From assembly GCA_944324285.1 (NCBI GenBank), contig CALUVR010000009.1, positions 1-64,000 of the forward strand: DNA of 64,000 nt, in the 5' to 3' direction. Position numbers and translations under genes: made by a program. A model generated the notes under the pieces. It was not told the origin of the DNA and made no database searches. It worked only from the letters and a program-made list of their open reading frames with translations. Shown here piece after piece: positions 18,784-30,180 of this stretch. The DNA is from Candidatus Gastranaerophilales bacterium. Lineage in GTDB: Bacteria; Cyanobacteriota; Vampirovibrionia; Gastranaerophilales; Gastranaerophilaceae. The first letter of the stretch is position 1, and every line of letters starts with the position of its first letter.

Positions 18784-19701
18784 ATGGTACGAAAAAAAAT
18801 TATAGAAATTGTCCTTGATACAGAAACAACGGGACTTGATTATACAAAAGAAAAGATGGTAGAATTTGCCGCAGTGAGGCTGGAAAACGGCAAAATTAAA
18901 GATGAATTTCAAACATTAATTAACCCTGAACAACACATAAGAAAATCGAGTATTGCAATCCACGGAATAACACCGGAGATGGTTGCAGACGCCCCGACAG
19001 AAGCTGAAGTTATGCCGAAAATTTTAGAATTCATCGGAGATTATCCGATTGTTGCGCACAATGCGATTTTCGATTATACATTCATAAACGAGGCTGCAAA
19101 ACGTACTACCGGCAACGAAATTACAAATACCAGAATTGATACCCAGCAAATGTTTAAGGAAGTTTATCCGGATCTTGAATCTCATGGATTGGAGGCCTTA
19201 ACCAATAAATTCCACGTTGAACTTAACAATCACCATAGGGCAATGGCTGATACTATGGGGTTAGCGCTTGCTTATCCAAAACTAAAAAAACTCTATCTTC
19301 AAAAATATGATTGGGAACAAAAACAGTTAGAAAATGTTGAATATCTTTTTGAAAGATATTTGAGAATTCAGCAGACAGTCACAACATTACAATCAGAATT
19401 GCAGGATTTGAAATCAGTATTCAAACTCTATTTTGAACAGGGCGGAACCCCTATTGTCGCACAGACAGGCGAAACTCTTGTATATAATTCAAAACAAACA
19501 TTCGGTTACGATTTACACCAGATAAAAGACGTGCTGGAAGAAGTCGGTGCGTTTGACAAGGCAGTAAAATTAAACACAGGTTTCGTAGACAGATTAGTTG
19601 GCGGGTATAGATTAGACGAAGATAAAAGAGAAATGATAAAAGATGCCCGTCAGGAAATTACTGAAACCAGAAATATTCAAATAATAAAAGCAGGGAAGTA
19701 A
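18784..19701 (+). CDS. DnaQ-type 3'-5' exonuclease
   Basis: A 305-residue protein whose first 175 residues are a DEDDh exonuclease. Motif I is VLDTETTGLDY, motif II is VAHNAIFDYTF, and motif III is HRAMADTMGLA. This resembles the epsilon subunit or the PolC exonuclease domain. The C-terminal 130 residues are helical with a coiled coil around YLFERYLRIQQTVTTL and match no domain I know. It lacks a helicase part. The gene starts three bases before the OPA transporter's spacer and is probably co-transcribed with it. Confidence 0.85.
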   Translation: MVRKKIIEIVLDTETTGLDYTKEKMVEFAAVRLENGKIKDEFQTLINPEQHIRKSSIAIHGITPEMVADAPTEAEVMPKILEFIGDYPIVAHNAIFDYTFINEAAKRTTGNEITNTRIDTQQMFKEVYPDLESHGLEALTNKFHVELNNHHRAMADTMGLALAYPKLKKLYLQKYDWEQKQLENVEYLFERYLRIQQTVTTLQSELQDLKSVFKLYFEQGGTPIVAQTGETLVYNSKQTFGYDLHQIKDVLEEVGAFDKAVKLNTGFVDRLVGGYRLDEDKREMIKDARQEITETRNIQIIKAGK

Positions 19702-19704
19702 ATT

Positions 19705-21096
19705 ATGTTGGAAAAATTAGCTCAATTTTTTAAAGAGCCTCCCGTAAAAGAAACCATTCAAGACAGTGAAAAAGTCAAAAGCATGTATTCTCACTGGAGG
19801 CTGAGAATATTTTACGCTTGTTTTATAGGCTATACTGTATTCTACCTTTGTAAGAAGAATATCGCCGTAGCTTTACCGGGATTAAGTGCTGAATACGGTT
19901 ATTCAAACACTGAACTCGGGTTACTCGGGAGTTCATTATATTTAACTTACGGGATTGGTAAATTTGTAAACGGAGTTCTTGCTGATGGGTCGGATGTAAG
20001 AAAATTCCTACCGACAGCATTGATTATGACCGCGATTGCCAATATCTGTTTCGGGTTATCCGCAGTATTTATAACTCCGGGGCACATATCATTTTTCGGG
20101 TTACCGACAAATACGATTTTGCTCTGGCTTTTTGTATTCTTCTGGGGCGCAAGCGGATGGTTCCAGTCCGCTGGATTTCCGGCAGTTGCAAAGAGTTTAA
20201 CCTACTGGTATTCTAATTCCGAAAGAGGGACAAAATGGTCGCTCTGGTCTTGTTCTCATCAGGTCGGAACATTTTTAAGTGTAATTGTATCAGGATTTTT
20301 AGTTGCGCACTGGGGCTGGAAAATGGCATTCTTTGTACCGGGTACACTTGCAATCCTTGTTGCAATATGGCTTTTTGACAGACTCCGCGACAGACCGCAG
20401 TCACTCGGGCTTCCTGATGTAGAAACATATAGAGAAGAACCTGCTGTTAAAAAATCCGATTGCACGGAAGAAGATAACCGCTCTTACGTTGAAATTTTTA
20501 AACAAAATATTCTTTATAATAAAACAATCTGGCTTCTTGCTATTGCCTATATTTTCGTCTATATTATAAGATTTGGCGCAGAGGACTGGATGATAAAATA
20601 CCTCCACGAAGCAAAGGGGAACTCACTTGAAATCGCTGCAATGAAATTAAGTTCGCTGCCATTAGTCGGAATTGCCGGAACAATTTGCGCAGGTCTGATT
20701 TCTGATAAAATTTTCAAAGGACAGAGGGCGCCTGTCAATTTAATCTACCTTGCGGGGGTTGTAATGTGTCTTGTGTTGTTGAAATTCAATACAATCGGCA
20801 CGCTTGACTTTATATTAATCGGGCTTCTCGGTGCATTCACCTACGGTCCGCAGATGATGATAGGCGGTTTGTGCGCGGTTGAAAGCAGTTCTAAAAAAGT
20901 CGCTTCTGCCGCAACCGGATTTACAGGAACTTTCGGCTACATCGGGGCTGTATTTTCTTCAACCGGAACCGGTTTTATGGTTGATAAATTCGGTTGGAAC
21001 GGCGCCATCGTGTTCTGGGTTATGTCAGCAATCATTTGTATCATAATTTGTACAATGCTTATGCTGGACGAACGGAAGAAAAAGCATAACAATTGA
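19705..21096 (+). CDS. Organophosphate:phosphate antiporter family transporter
   Basis: A 463-residue MFS protein of the OPA family (GlpT/UhpT type) with about twelve membrane helices. Family features are the N-terminal RIFYACFIGYTVFYLCKKN, the ASGWFQSAGFP loop, the SNSERGTKWSLWSCSHQVG loop and WGASG. Members exchange glycerol-3-phosphate or hexose-6-phosphate for phosphate. The substrate cannot be resolved, so no symbol is given. It begins four bases after the exonuclease gene stop. Confidence 0.9.
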   Translation: MLEKLAQFFKEPPVKETIQDSEKVKSMYSHWRLRIFYACFIGYTVFYLCKKNIAVALPGLSAEYGYSNTELGLLGSSLYLTYGIGKFVNGVLADGSDVRKFLPTALIMTAIANICFGLSAVFITPGHISFFGLPTNTILLWLFVFFWGASGWFQSAGFPAVAKSLTYWYSNSERGTKWSLWSCSHQVGTFLSVIVSGFLVAHWGWKMAFFVPGTLAILVAIWLFDRLRDRPQSLGLPDVETYREEPAVKKSDCTEEDNRSYVEIFKQNILYNKTIWLLAIAYIFVYIIRFGAEDWMIKYLHEAKGNSLEIAAMKLSSLPLVGIAGTICAGLISDKIFKGQRAPVNLIYLAGVVMCLVLLKFNTIGTLDFILIGLLGAFTYGPQMMIGGLCAVESSSKKVASAATGFTGTFGYIGAVFSSTGTGFMVDKFGWNGAIVFWVMSAIICIIICTMLMLDERKKKHNN

Positions 21097-21127
21097 GAAT
21101 TATAATGCTAACGCACACCCGCAAGAA

Positions 21128-21343
21128 TCTGCTGCCGGCAGCCGAACGTGCACTAAGTGCTATAGTGAGGCTGAAAGGTTAAATGCGTCTGCATTTAACG
21201 ACATCCATTCGGTCTTGCGCTGCGCAGCAGCGCTGGAAATAAGCGAGTTTTTCTTTCTTGTCCAGTATTCTTTCTTTTGGCTTCGCAACCAAAAGAAAGA
21301 ATTCGGGTGCAGGGTATGGGGCTGCACAAGCCCCATATATAAA
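21128..21343. repeat. Multi-hairpin repeat element, copy A
   Basis: This gap before groES holds four successive hairpins: GCACT/AGTGC, GTTAAATGC/GCATTTAAC, GCGCTGC/GCAGCGC and GGGGCT/AGCCCC. A further long stem, TTCTTTCTTTTGG with CCAAAAGAAAGAA, lies between the last two. A second copy with the same order lies at 30181-30465. The rest of the gap, 21344-21498, holds the groES promoter region. Confidence 0.85.
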
Positions 21344-21498
21344 ATGGACAAGTCATTATTCTTGCTGGATTTATAAATCCACCCTTTCTGTATTTATTTG
21401 TTAATTAAATAATTAAAAAAACCTTAAGGATTTTAATTATTTTGAAAATCCGTTATATAAATATAATGTACTAGGTTAGTATAAGAAGGAGAATAAAT

Positions 21499-21783
21499 AT
21501 GTTAAAACCATTAGGCGACAGAATTGTTGTAAAAGTTATTGAAGATACAGAACAAACTTCAGGCGGAATTTTTATTCCTGACAGTGCAAAAGAAAAACCT
21601 CAAAAAGGTGAAATCGTTGCTGTTGGTCTCGGCAAAATGAACGACAAAGGAGAAAGAGAACCTATGGACGTTACAGTCGGTCAAACAGTTCTTTATGCAA
21701 AATACGCAGGAACCGACGTTAAAATGGACGGAACCGAATACAAAATTTTATCAATCAAAGACGCATTAGCAATTATTGAATAA
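21499..21783 (+). CDS. groS: Co-chaperonin GroES
   Basis: A 94-residue Gro[14 protein letters not shown] start, the mobile loop around [17 protein letters not shown], and the beta-barrel core [14 protein letters not shown]. It caps the GroEL ring. AGAAGGAGAATAAAT precedes the ATG, and a TATAAT box lies at about 21462. I saw no CIRCE operator (TTAGCACTC-N9-GAGTGCTAA) upstream. groEL follows after 15 bases. Confidence 0.97.
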   Translation: MLKPLGDRIVVKVIEDTEQTSGGIFIPDSAKEKPQKGEIVAVGLGKMNDKGEREPMDVTVGQTVLYAKYAGTDVKMDGTEYKILSIKDALAIIE

Positions 21784-23435
<1,652 letters not shown>

Positions 23436-23436
<1 letters not shown>

Positions 23437-23967
23437 TGGACGTAGTCCACTTTTATACTTTGTGACAACATTGTATAAACCGCTTTTACAGAATTTTACA
23501 CAAATTAAAAAAAACATGTATTATCGCTTTTGATGGTACATGTTTTTGTTTGCGAGCTGAGGGCACTCTGCCGAACAAAACAATCCGGTGAATTGTTTTG
23601 TGAGAGGTAAAGCTCCGGAGTCCCGTTAATAGCGAGCGAGTAAGACTGTGGACGTAGTCCACTTCTTTACTTTGTGACAACATTGTATAAACCGCTTTTA
23701 CAGAATTTTACACAAATTAAAAAACATGTATCATCGCTTTTGATGGTACATGTTTTTGTTTGCGAGCTGAGGGCACTCTGCCGAACAAAACAATCCGGTG
23801 AATTGTTTTGTGAGAGGTAAAGCTCCGGAGTCCCGTTAATAGCGAGCGAGTAAGACAGTGGACACAGTCCACTTCTTTACTTTGTGACAACATTGTATAA
23901 ACGCTTTTACACAATTTTACACAAATTACAAAAACATGTATCATCCTTTTGATGGTACATGTTTTTG
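23436..23967. repeat. Tandem 211-bp repeat after groEL, 2.5 copies
   Basis: Units start with GTGGACGTAGTCCAC (23436, 23648) or GTGGACACAGTCCAC (23858), so the period is 212 then 210. Each unit holds that palindrome, a terminator hairpin ending ACATGTTTTTG, and two smaller stems (AAAACAAT/ATTGTTTT and CTCCGGAG). The third copy is cut after its terminator. This fills most of the 553-base gap; no gene is seen. Confidence 0.92.
23508..23548 (+). terminator. groESL terminator
   Basis: AAAACATGTAT and GGTACATGTTTTTG form a stem with a T-run. It is repeated in the next two units, giving three terminators in series (about 23719-23758 and 23930-23967). Confidence 0.85.
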
Positions 23968-23989
23968 TGGTTTTAATTCAATTTCAATT

Positions 23990-26068
23990 TTATAACTTAT
24001 CTATCAGATTACCGTTTGAATCAAGCCCTAAGCCATACTTTTCAAGATTACTTAAATGGTCTTTAATAAAAGCTTTTTCAGGTTCCGTGAGTTCTGTTCC
24101 TGACTTTTGTTTATTTAAAAGATCATTATAGATAGCATTATTCATTGATATTTTTTGTCCGATAGCCGTAGCCTGCTTACTTACAATCCCCCAGGTATTA
24201 CCGGTAATACCCCTAAAACTGTAAAGTCCATCCTTACCTTTTATAATTTTATGATTATCATCAGCTAAAAGTCCTTGATCTCTAAAAAATTCACGAGCTT
24301 CATAATTGCTTCCAGGGAAACACTTTGACTCTAATCTATATCCCGACCCATCTGCTCCAGATGTAAGAGTGTAAATTCCTTCCAAACCATTCCTTGAAAT
24401 TCTCTGTGGAACAACTACGGTGTCTTGGTTATTTTTTTGAACTTTTTCTTCATCATTTACATCATCTGTAACTCCAATATCCTTGACCTGGTCAATCGGA
24501 GTTGTAGAAGTTTCTGCATCTGGGGAAGAAGAACTTAACGATATATCGTCATTTCCAATAATGTCACCCAAAGTTCCATCCATATTCATCCAGTAAGTCT
24601 TACCGTCTTTTACAAACACAGGGGAACCTTCAAAATCCTGAACTTCATATCCGTCTGCAACAACTTTTTCTATATTCGGCTGCATTCGGTTAAGCATAGA
24701 TTCACTGCCATACTGTGTTATTTCATCAGCAGTTATTATGTTATCACCATTTTTATTTGCATTATCATAATATGTTTTTAATTCATCTTTTGTAATTTCA
24801 CCGTCGCCATTTTCATCAATTACATTAAAATTAAAGTTGCTTACTTCTCTCAAAATATCTTCAGTGACACCTTCTTGGGCAAGAGCATCTTTATCCATTG
24901 AACTCATTTCATAGTTGAAATATTCATCAGAATTAACATTTCCTTGTTTATCACCGTATTTGTTATTTATTACATCAAACTGGGCAGACGCGAGTTTTTC
25001 GGAATCATTAATCTCTGCAGCACCAAATTGAGCAATCTGAGAGTCAAATTTCTCAACACGCTGTTCCTGCAAACCTCTGACATATTCTTTCAATTGCGCA
25101 TTATCCATGACTTTTCCGTCTTGTTTAAAGACAAGAGTAGGTTCCCCGCCTATTGAAACAAATTCACCTTTTATATCCTCAGGAATTGCCTCATTATCGG
25201 CAAGTCCAAGGGCTTGGCGCATACGGTTATCCATTTCAGTCTGGGTTATATATTTATTTTTGCCGGCAGTGCTTATTGCAACAAGATTATCTCCAAGACG
25301 GTATTCGCCCGTATTTGGGTCTTGTTCAACAAGCCTTCTCATCTTGTTGCCGTTTTCATCTTCATATATACCAATCTGTTGTTTTTTACCGTTAACTTCA
25401 CGTTCAAGAACTTTTGTTTCAGGAGGGAAGTCGCCGCTTATATATTCGTTTTTGCCAAAAGTTTTTGTAGCAGCAAGATTATCGCCGAGTGTACCATCCT
25501 CGTTAATCTCACGGCGTACGGTCTGACCGTCAATTTCCACAACCGCTATATCTTGCTTTTGTCCGTTGACAGAACGTTCAATTATTTTCCCGCCAAGCTT
25601 ATCTATCATAGCTTCTGTCTGGGCGCGTTGATTTCCCTGCGGCTTATCCAAAGGTTCGTCCGATATGGAAGTTTCCGTCGGTAATCCGGCAGGTTCATCT
25701 TTCGAAGGGTCTAATGCATCAGGATTTGCAGGTGCACCTTCTTCCCCCTGCGCGACTATTTCATAACCGGCAGCTTCTGCCATCGCTTTCAGCTCTTCAA
25801 CAGAATAATCAAATGACTGCCCGACCTGCATTGTCGTATAATTAGTTGTCCGATTGGTATCCTGATGGATTTTATTCAGCGTATTATAAAGGTTCAAGGC
25901 ATCCTGCTTTGTCAAACCTTTGCCATCTTTGTCTTTAATAATTCCCTGCTTGGAAAGTTCCTCAAAAACAGACTTCAATTCAAAAGTAATTCCGGAGCCT
26001 TTTGCACCTCTGTCTTTTAGCTCTATTTTTTGACCGGTTTTAAAAATATTATTAATACCGTCTACCAT
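23990..26068 (-). CDS. EF-hand protein with shared C-terminal domain
   Basis: A 692-residue protein of unknown function. Two tandem copies of about 60 residues carry NGQKQDIAVVEIDGQTVRRE and NGKKQQIGIYEDENG, each followed by LGDNL. A canonical EF-hand loop DENGDGEITKDE is at 418-429 and a second, weaker one NKNGDNIITADE is at 438-449. Residues 561-692 form a domain shared with the next gene (GIYTLT, LYSFRGITG, SMNNAIYNDLL, KQKSGTEL). There is no Sec signal or membrane helix. AGGAGAG precedes the ATG. Calcium-dependent folding after export is plausible but inferred. Confidence 0.7.
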   Translation of the reverse strand: MVDGINNIFKTGQKIELKDRGAKGSGITFELKSVFEELSKQGIIKDKDGKGLTKQDALNLYNTLNKIHQDTNRTTNYTTMQVGQSFDYSVEELKAMAEAAGYEIVAQGEEGAPANPDALDPSKDEPAGLPTETSISDEPLDKPQGNQRAQTEAMIDKLGGKIIERSVNGQKQDIAVVEIDGQTVRREINEDGTLGDNLAATKTFGKNEYISGDFPPETKVLEREVNGKKQQIGIYEDENGNKMRRLVEQDPNTGEYRLGDNLVAISTAGKNKYITQTEMDNRMRQALGLADNEAIPEDIKGEFVSIGGEPTLVFKQDGKVMDNAQLKEYVRGLQEQRVEKFDSQIAQFGAAEINDSEKLASAQFDVINNKYGDKQGNVNSDEYFNYEMSSMDKDALAQEGVTEDILREVSNFNFNVIDENGDGEITKDELKTYYDNANKNGDNIITADEITQYGSESMLNRMQPNIEKVVADGYEVQDFEGSPVFVKDGKTYWMNMDGTLGDIIGNDDISLSSSSPDAETSTTPIDQVKDIGVTDDVNDEEKVQKNNQDTVVVPQRISRNGLEGIYTLTSGADGSGYRLESKCFPGSNYEAREFFRDQGLLADDNHKIIKGKDGLYSFRGITGNTWGIVSKQATAIGQKISMNNAIYNDLLNKQKSGTELTEPEKAFIKDHLSNLEKYGLGLDSNGNLIDKL

Positions 26069-26233
26069 CTGGACTCTCTCCTGTAATTAAAGCCTCTCTA
26101 TTTATATAAAACCATTTGATAATTGCGAAATTTCAACTTTTTAATAGACACAGAAAAAATTTTAAGGCTGTAACGCAGACTAATTAACTATTTTAGCCCA
26201 TTTTTACATGGATTGAATTGTTACATTTCTTAA

Positions 26234-27253
26234 CTATTCAGATATATCAATCAAGTTTCCCTGTTCATCAACACCCAATCCGTAACGCTCTATATTTGAT
26301 AGATGATAGTCCATAAAACTTTTCTCTGCATCAGTGAGTTCCGTTCCTGACTTTTGTTTGGTTAACAGGTCATTATAAATTGCATTATTCATAGAAACAT
26401 TCTGGGCAGCAACTGTCATTTTTCTTTGCACAATACTTCTATTTCTGCCTGAAATTCCACGGAAGGAATACAGTTTTGTTTTATCATCATAGTCAATATC
26501 ATTTCCTTTGAGCGGATTTAAATGGAAAAATTTAGCAGCTTCTCCGTTAAAGTTAACCGTCATATTGGTACTGAGGCTAAATCCTTTGCCATTCTTCCCC
26601 GGTGTCAAGGTATATGTACCGGTAACCCCTTTTCTATCAATAGTCTGCGGTTCTGCAGGCTCTGCGGGTTCTGTAGGTTCAGATAACAAAATTGGCTTTG
26701 TCAGTATCGGTCTTGGACTTGCTATTGATGTCGGTTCAACAGATACAGGCTTATCAAACTGCTCAAGTGGTTTTGCATCTTGAATAGTTGAATCTGAATT
26801 CTCGGGCTTATAAACCGGCGGTTTATCAGGTTTTCCCTCTAATGGGGATGGTATTGGCTCTTCTAATTTATATTCTTTCCAGTTATCAGGATTACTCAAG
26901 ATTTCTGCATAGTCATCATTCAAAGTATCTCTTGCAGACGCATCCTCCGGCGGAGTCGCGGAGGTTGGCTCAGAAGTAGTTTTGCCGACCACGGAATCTC
27001 GGAAAGATTGAAACCTCTCCAGTGCTGCATTTCTAAAGTTGTTAAAATCTTCCTGCGCCTGATTACGGAAATTTTCAAATTCCTGCCGCTGTTCATCTGC
27101 GAAATTTTCATATTCCCGAAGCTTTTCCTGCTGATATCTGCGGTACTCATCAAAAGCATTCACACTTGATTTGTCCGAGATGTTTTGCTTTATCTTTTTA
27201 GGTCCGTTTTCGCCATTATCACCAAATGCACCGATATTTGATATTTCAACCAC
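26234..27253 (-). CDS. Coiled-coil protein with shared C-terminal domain
   Basis: A 339-residue protein and partial paralogue of the gene at 23990. Residues 30-95 are a heptad-like run of Phe, Glu, Gln and Arg (EFENFRNQAQEDFNNFRNA). A Pro-rich spacer (about 110-205) precedes the shared domain at 209-339 (GTYTLT, LYSFRGISG, SMNNAIYNDLL, KQKSGTEL). It starts with GTG after AGGAGAGATAACT. There is no Sec signal. The pair share a strand 165 bases apart, and that gap holds no gene. Confidence 0.7.
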   Translation of the reverse strand: MVEISNIGAFGDNGENGPKKIKQNISDKSSVNAFDEYRRYQQEKLREYENFADEQRQEFENFRNQAQEDFNNFRNAALERFQSFRDSVVGKTTSEPTSATPPEDASARDTLNDDYAEILSNPDNWKEYKLEEPIPSPLEGKPDKPPVYKPENSDSTIQDAKPLEQFDKPVSVEPTSIASPRPILTKPILLSEPTEPAEPAEPQTIDRKGVTGTYTLTPGKNGKGFSLSTNMTVNFNGEAAKFFHLNPLKGNDIDYDDKTKLYSFRGISGRNRSIVQRKMTVAAQNVSMNNAIYNDLLTKQKSGTELTDAEKSFMDYHLSNIERYGLGVDEQGNLIDISE

Positions 27254-27338
27254 AGTTATCTCTCCTATAGTGTTTCACTATATTTAATAAATAAAACTTA
27301 AAATAGAATTTTCAACAAAACTAAAATTGTAACAAAAA

Positions 27339-28259
27339 TTAATCTTGAAAAAGTTCACTTGAAAGATAACGTTCTCCGCTATCCGGAAGAATTACAACAA
27401 TAAGTTTTCCATTATTTTCAGGTCTTTTTGAAAGTTTATTGGCAGCCCACATTGCAGCTCCTGATGAAATCCCAGATAAAATACCTTCTTGTGTTGCGAG
27501 TTTTCTTGCCGTTTCCATAGAATCTTCATCCGATACAGGGATAATTTCATCCACTACATTACGGTCAAAATTCTCCGGAACAAAATTTGCTCCTATACCT
27601 TGAATTTTATGACTGCCAGCAGGTTTTCCCGCCAGAACCTGCGAGGTAGCCGGCTCTACCGCAACAGCTTTAATTTTCGGATTTTTTGCTTTTAACCCTT
27701 TGGCAATTCCCGAAATTGTTCCGCCGGTCCCGACACATGCAACAATTATATCAACTTTTCCGTCCGTATCATTCCAGATTTCTTCTGCGGTTGTTAAGAT
27801 GTGGCTTTCCGGATTTGACGGGTTCGAAAACTGCTGCGGGATAAAGGAATTTTTAATTTCTCTATGTAGTTCCTCCGCCTTATCAACAGCCCCCTGCATG
27901 CCTTTTGAACCATCAGTTAAAACAAGTTCAGCACCGTAAGCTTTTAAAAGAAGTCTACGCTCAAGACTCATAGTTTCCGGCATTGTCAAAATCATTCTGT
28001 AACCTTTTATTGCACACACCATAGCAAGCCCGATACCTGTATTGCCGCTTGTCGGTTCGATTATGACAGTATCTTTATTTATAAGTCCTGCCTCTTCCGC
28101 TCTTTTAATCATATTATAAGCCGGTCTATCTTTAATAGAACCGGCAGGGTTCCGCGACTCTATTTTAGCTGCAATAATTGCCTGCCCGTCATTTAATTTA
28201 TTTATTTTTACAAGCGGAGTTCCGCCGATTAATTCAATCAAATTTTCTGCTATTTTCAT
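27339..28259 (-). CDS. cysK: Cysteine synthase (O-acetylserine sulfhydrylase)
   Basis: A PLP enzyme of 306 residues that makes cysteine from O-acetylserine and sulphide. The PLP lysine is in [11 protein letters not shown], the substrate loop is [10 protein letters not shown], and the phosphate-binding loop is [13 protein letters not shown]. It works with CysE (2469), which is 24 kb away. I chose the ATG at 28259 because AAGGAAAATT precedes it and the protein then begins [16 protein letters not shown]. The longer frame translates a repeat. Confidence 0.95.
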   Translation of the reverse strand: MKIAENLIELIGGTPLVKINKLNDGQAIIAAKIESRNPAGSIKDRPAYNMIKRAEEAGLINKDTVIIEPTSGNTGIGLAMVCAIKGYRMILTMPETMSLERRLLLKAYGAELVLTDGSKGMQGAVDKAEELHREIKNSFIPQQFSNPSNPESHILTTAEEIWNDTDGKVDIIVACVGTGGTISGIAKGLKAKNPKIKAVAVEPATSQVLAGKPAGSHKIQGIGANFVPENFDRNVVDEIIPVSDEDSMETARKLATQEGILSGISSGAAMWAANKLSKRPENNGKLIVVILPDSGERYLSSELFQD

Positions 28260-28289
28260 TAATTTTCCTTTCCATGTTGTTGCAGCCGT

Positions 28290-28678
28290 CCCCTCAACCT
28301 TAATTCCTCTCCCGCAGGGCGAGGGAAATTGTCTCAAATACTCCATCAATATTGTTGTCAATATCATTATTCCAAAAACGAAGTATTTTAAATCCTCTTG
28401 ACATTAAATACTTGGTTCTTTCTTCATCATATTTTTGCTGCTCCGGAGTATTATGACCTCCTCCATCCAATTCGATTATAAGCATTTTTTGTATAGCTAC
28501 AAAATCAACTATATATTTCCCAATTTTATATTGTCTCTTAAATTTTATATTCATAAATTTGCTATTACGAACTAAATTCCAGAATTTAATTTCTTGCGGC
28601 GTCATATTTCTTCGCAAATGTCGGGCGAGATAGAAACGTTTCCCTCTCCCTACGGGAGAGGGAGCAAGGGTGAGGGGG
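28290..28678. mobile_element. DUF559 cassette bounded by 37-bp inverted repeats
   Basis: The left arm at 28290-28326 starts CCCCTCAACCTTAATTCC, and the right arm at 28642-28678 ends AGGGTGAGGGGG. Aligned as inverted copies without gaps over 37 bases, they differ at six positions. They enclose only the endonuclease domain. Both arms belong to the C-rich palindrome family found alone at 3.2, 39.2, 41.6 and 52.2 kb. The arms are translated, and the left one supplies the stop codon. No target-site duplication is obvious. Mobility is inferred. Confidence 0.6.
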
Positions 28679-29688
28679 CTAACAAAATGATTTCTGAAAC
28701 CTTTTTTATGAGAAATTGTGCGCTCAATTTGCGCTAATTTCTTTGATAATTCCGCATAATTTACCGCCGCTTTATTCGGATAAATCTCATACTTTCCTCT
28801 GACATCCTCCGCCGTCACATTCGGCATTACAACATTAGCTCCTGCCTGCAGTGCCATTATCCGCCCTTCAGAATTTAACGTTTCCATAGCAGTGGTCGCC
28901 GGAATATTAATATCCGGAAGCAGAAGCCGCGTAAGCGCCATAACCTTCAACGCCAGCGTAAGATTGCCGCATTCGCTATCTCGTAATGGTGTATGAGGAT
29001 GCGGGATTAAAGGGCCAATTCCAATCATATCAGCATCAAGTTCTTTAAAAAACAAAATGTCATCAGCAAGCGATTCAAGAGTCTGCCCCGGAAGCCCCAC
29101 AAGACAGCCCGTTCCCGTCTCAAAGCCCAATTCTTTTAAATCATATAAACATCTTTTACGATTTTCTAAGCTGGCTTTCGGGTGCATTTTTTCGTATAAG
29201 CCTTTGTCCGTAGTTTCAATTCTCAAAAGAAATCTATCCGCGCCTGACTTTTTCAGAATCTTATATTCCTCATAACTTCTCTCGCCTATGCTTAAAGTAA
29301 CAGCGACATCCAGCTTTTTTATCCCGGCTACAATTTCTGCAAGATAATCCGCTTTAAACGAAAAATCCTCTCCTGATTGAAGAACAATTGTTTTATATCT
29401 GGAAGCGGCTGCATGTTGTGCAAGCTCTAAGATTTCTGATTTCTCCAATCTATACCGTTCAACAAGATTATTCTCTGCGCGTATTCCGCAATAAAGACAA
29501 TTACATCGGCAGTAATTTGAAAACTCGATTAAAGCCCTCAAATGAACTTCATCCCCGACAAATTCACGCCTTACACTATCGGCAGCCTGAAAAAGCTCCT
29601 CATTAATCCCATCATCCGCCAGAAGCGAAACAAGTTCACCTTTTGTCAAGGTATGAAACTCTTTTGCCTTCTCAATAAGTTCATTCAT
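28300..29688 (-). CDS. hydE: HydE radical-SAM maturase fused to DUF559 endonuclease
   Basis: A 462-residue fusion. Residues 1-336 are HydE, the radical-SAM enzyme for building the [FeFe]-hydrogenase H-cluster: cluster cysteines C60, C64 and C67 (CRCNCLYC), then [19 protein letters not shown] and [14 protein letters not shown] near its normal end. Residues about 352-462 are a DUF559 (Vsr-like, PD-(D/E)XK) domain with [17 protein letters not shown]395, E406, D408 and LRFWNND. Residues 337-351 ([13 protein letters not shown]) and the last codons (ALRERN and stop) are translated repeats. TATAAT lies six bases before the ATG and there is no ribosome site. No other hydrogenase gene is present here. 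Confidence 0.88.
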   Translation of the reverse strand: MNELIEKAKEFHTLTKGELVSLLADDGINEELFQAADSVRREFVGDEVHLRALIEFSNYCRCNCLYCGIRAENNLVERYRLEKSEILELAQHAAASRYKTIVLQSGEDFSFKADYLAEIVAGIKKLDVAVTLSIGERSYEEYKILKKSGADRFLLRIETTDKGLYEKMHPKASLENRKRCLYDLKELGFETGTGCLVGLPGQTLESLADDILFFKELDADMIGIGPLIPHPHTPLRDSECGNLTLALKVMALTRLLLPDINIPATTAMETLNSEGRIMALQAGANVVMPNVTAEDVRGKYEIYPNKAAVNYAELSKKLAQIERTISHKKGFRNHFVSPLTLAPSPVGRGKRFYLARHLRRNMTPQEIKFWNLVRNSKFMNIKFKRQYKIGKYIVDFVAIQKMLIIELDGGGHNTPEQQKYDEERTKYLMSRGFKILRFWNNDIDNNIDGVFETISLALRERN

Positions 29689-29694
29689 AGTTGA

Positions 29695-29700
29695 ATTATA
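29695..29700 (-). promoter_or_regulatory. -10 box of hydE, leaderless type
   Basis: TATAAT lies six bases upstream of the hydE ATG. Transcription should start at or next to the A of the ATG. Confidence 0.55.
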
Positions 29701-29739
29701 CAACAAACCATAAAATATGTTATCGGAAGAAACAATCCC

Positions 29740-30180
29740 CCCATCCCCCCTTTACAAGGGGGGTAAATCATATCCCCTCTCCCCTTGAGGGATACAAAGG
29801 GAACCGCCGAGCTGTGCGAAGCGAGTGACCCTGTATGTCTTGTGCTGAGGGAGGAATTTCTTAGCGAGCTTTAGTGAGCTTAGAAATTCAGGTGAGGGGT
29901 AATTTTATATTCTTTAGGTATGTTCATTTCTTTTCTTTTTTAGCCAGAAAAAAGAAAAGAAACGAACCAAAGAAAAGAAAAATCGGCAAAAAGTTTCAGC
30001 GTCGCTTCGCGCCGCGAAATAAAATGGAAGTAGTTGAAGGCAAAGCCTTCAACCTTATATGCTCGCTATCGCGGCAAAGCCGCACGCTCGCATGAAAACC
30101 CTCCGGCGCTACGCGCCACCTCCCTTACAATGGAGGTGCTGAACTACCCCCCTTGTAAAGGGGGGATGGGGGGATTCAGA
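29740..30180. repeat. Intergenic repeat cluster upstream of hydE
   Basis: About 440 bases of stacked hairpins. They include CCCCCC/GGGGGG around 29747-29763 and 30149-30170, GAATTTCT/AGAAATTC (about 29850-29887), a 15-base purine/pyrimidine stem TTTCTTTTCTTTTTT (about 29927-29964), GTTGAAGGC/GCCTTCAAC (about 30034-30054), and the CTCCGGCGC/GCGCCACCTCC palindrome also found in the pilin leader. No gene is credible here. Confidence 0.75.

Noticed and set aside
21344-21498. A CIRCE operator for groESL
   Set aside because: Neither TTAGCACTC nor its inverted partner is present; control must be by other means.
28261-28367. A longer cysK start
   Set aside because: The added residues translate the left arm of the inverted repeat, and the family start with AAGGAAAATT fits 28259.
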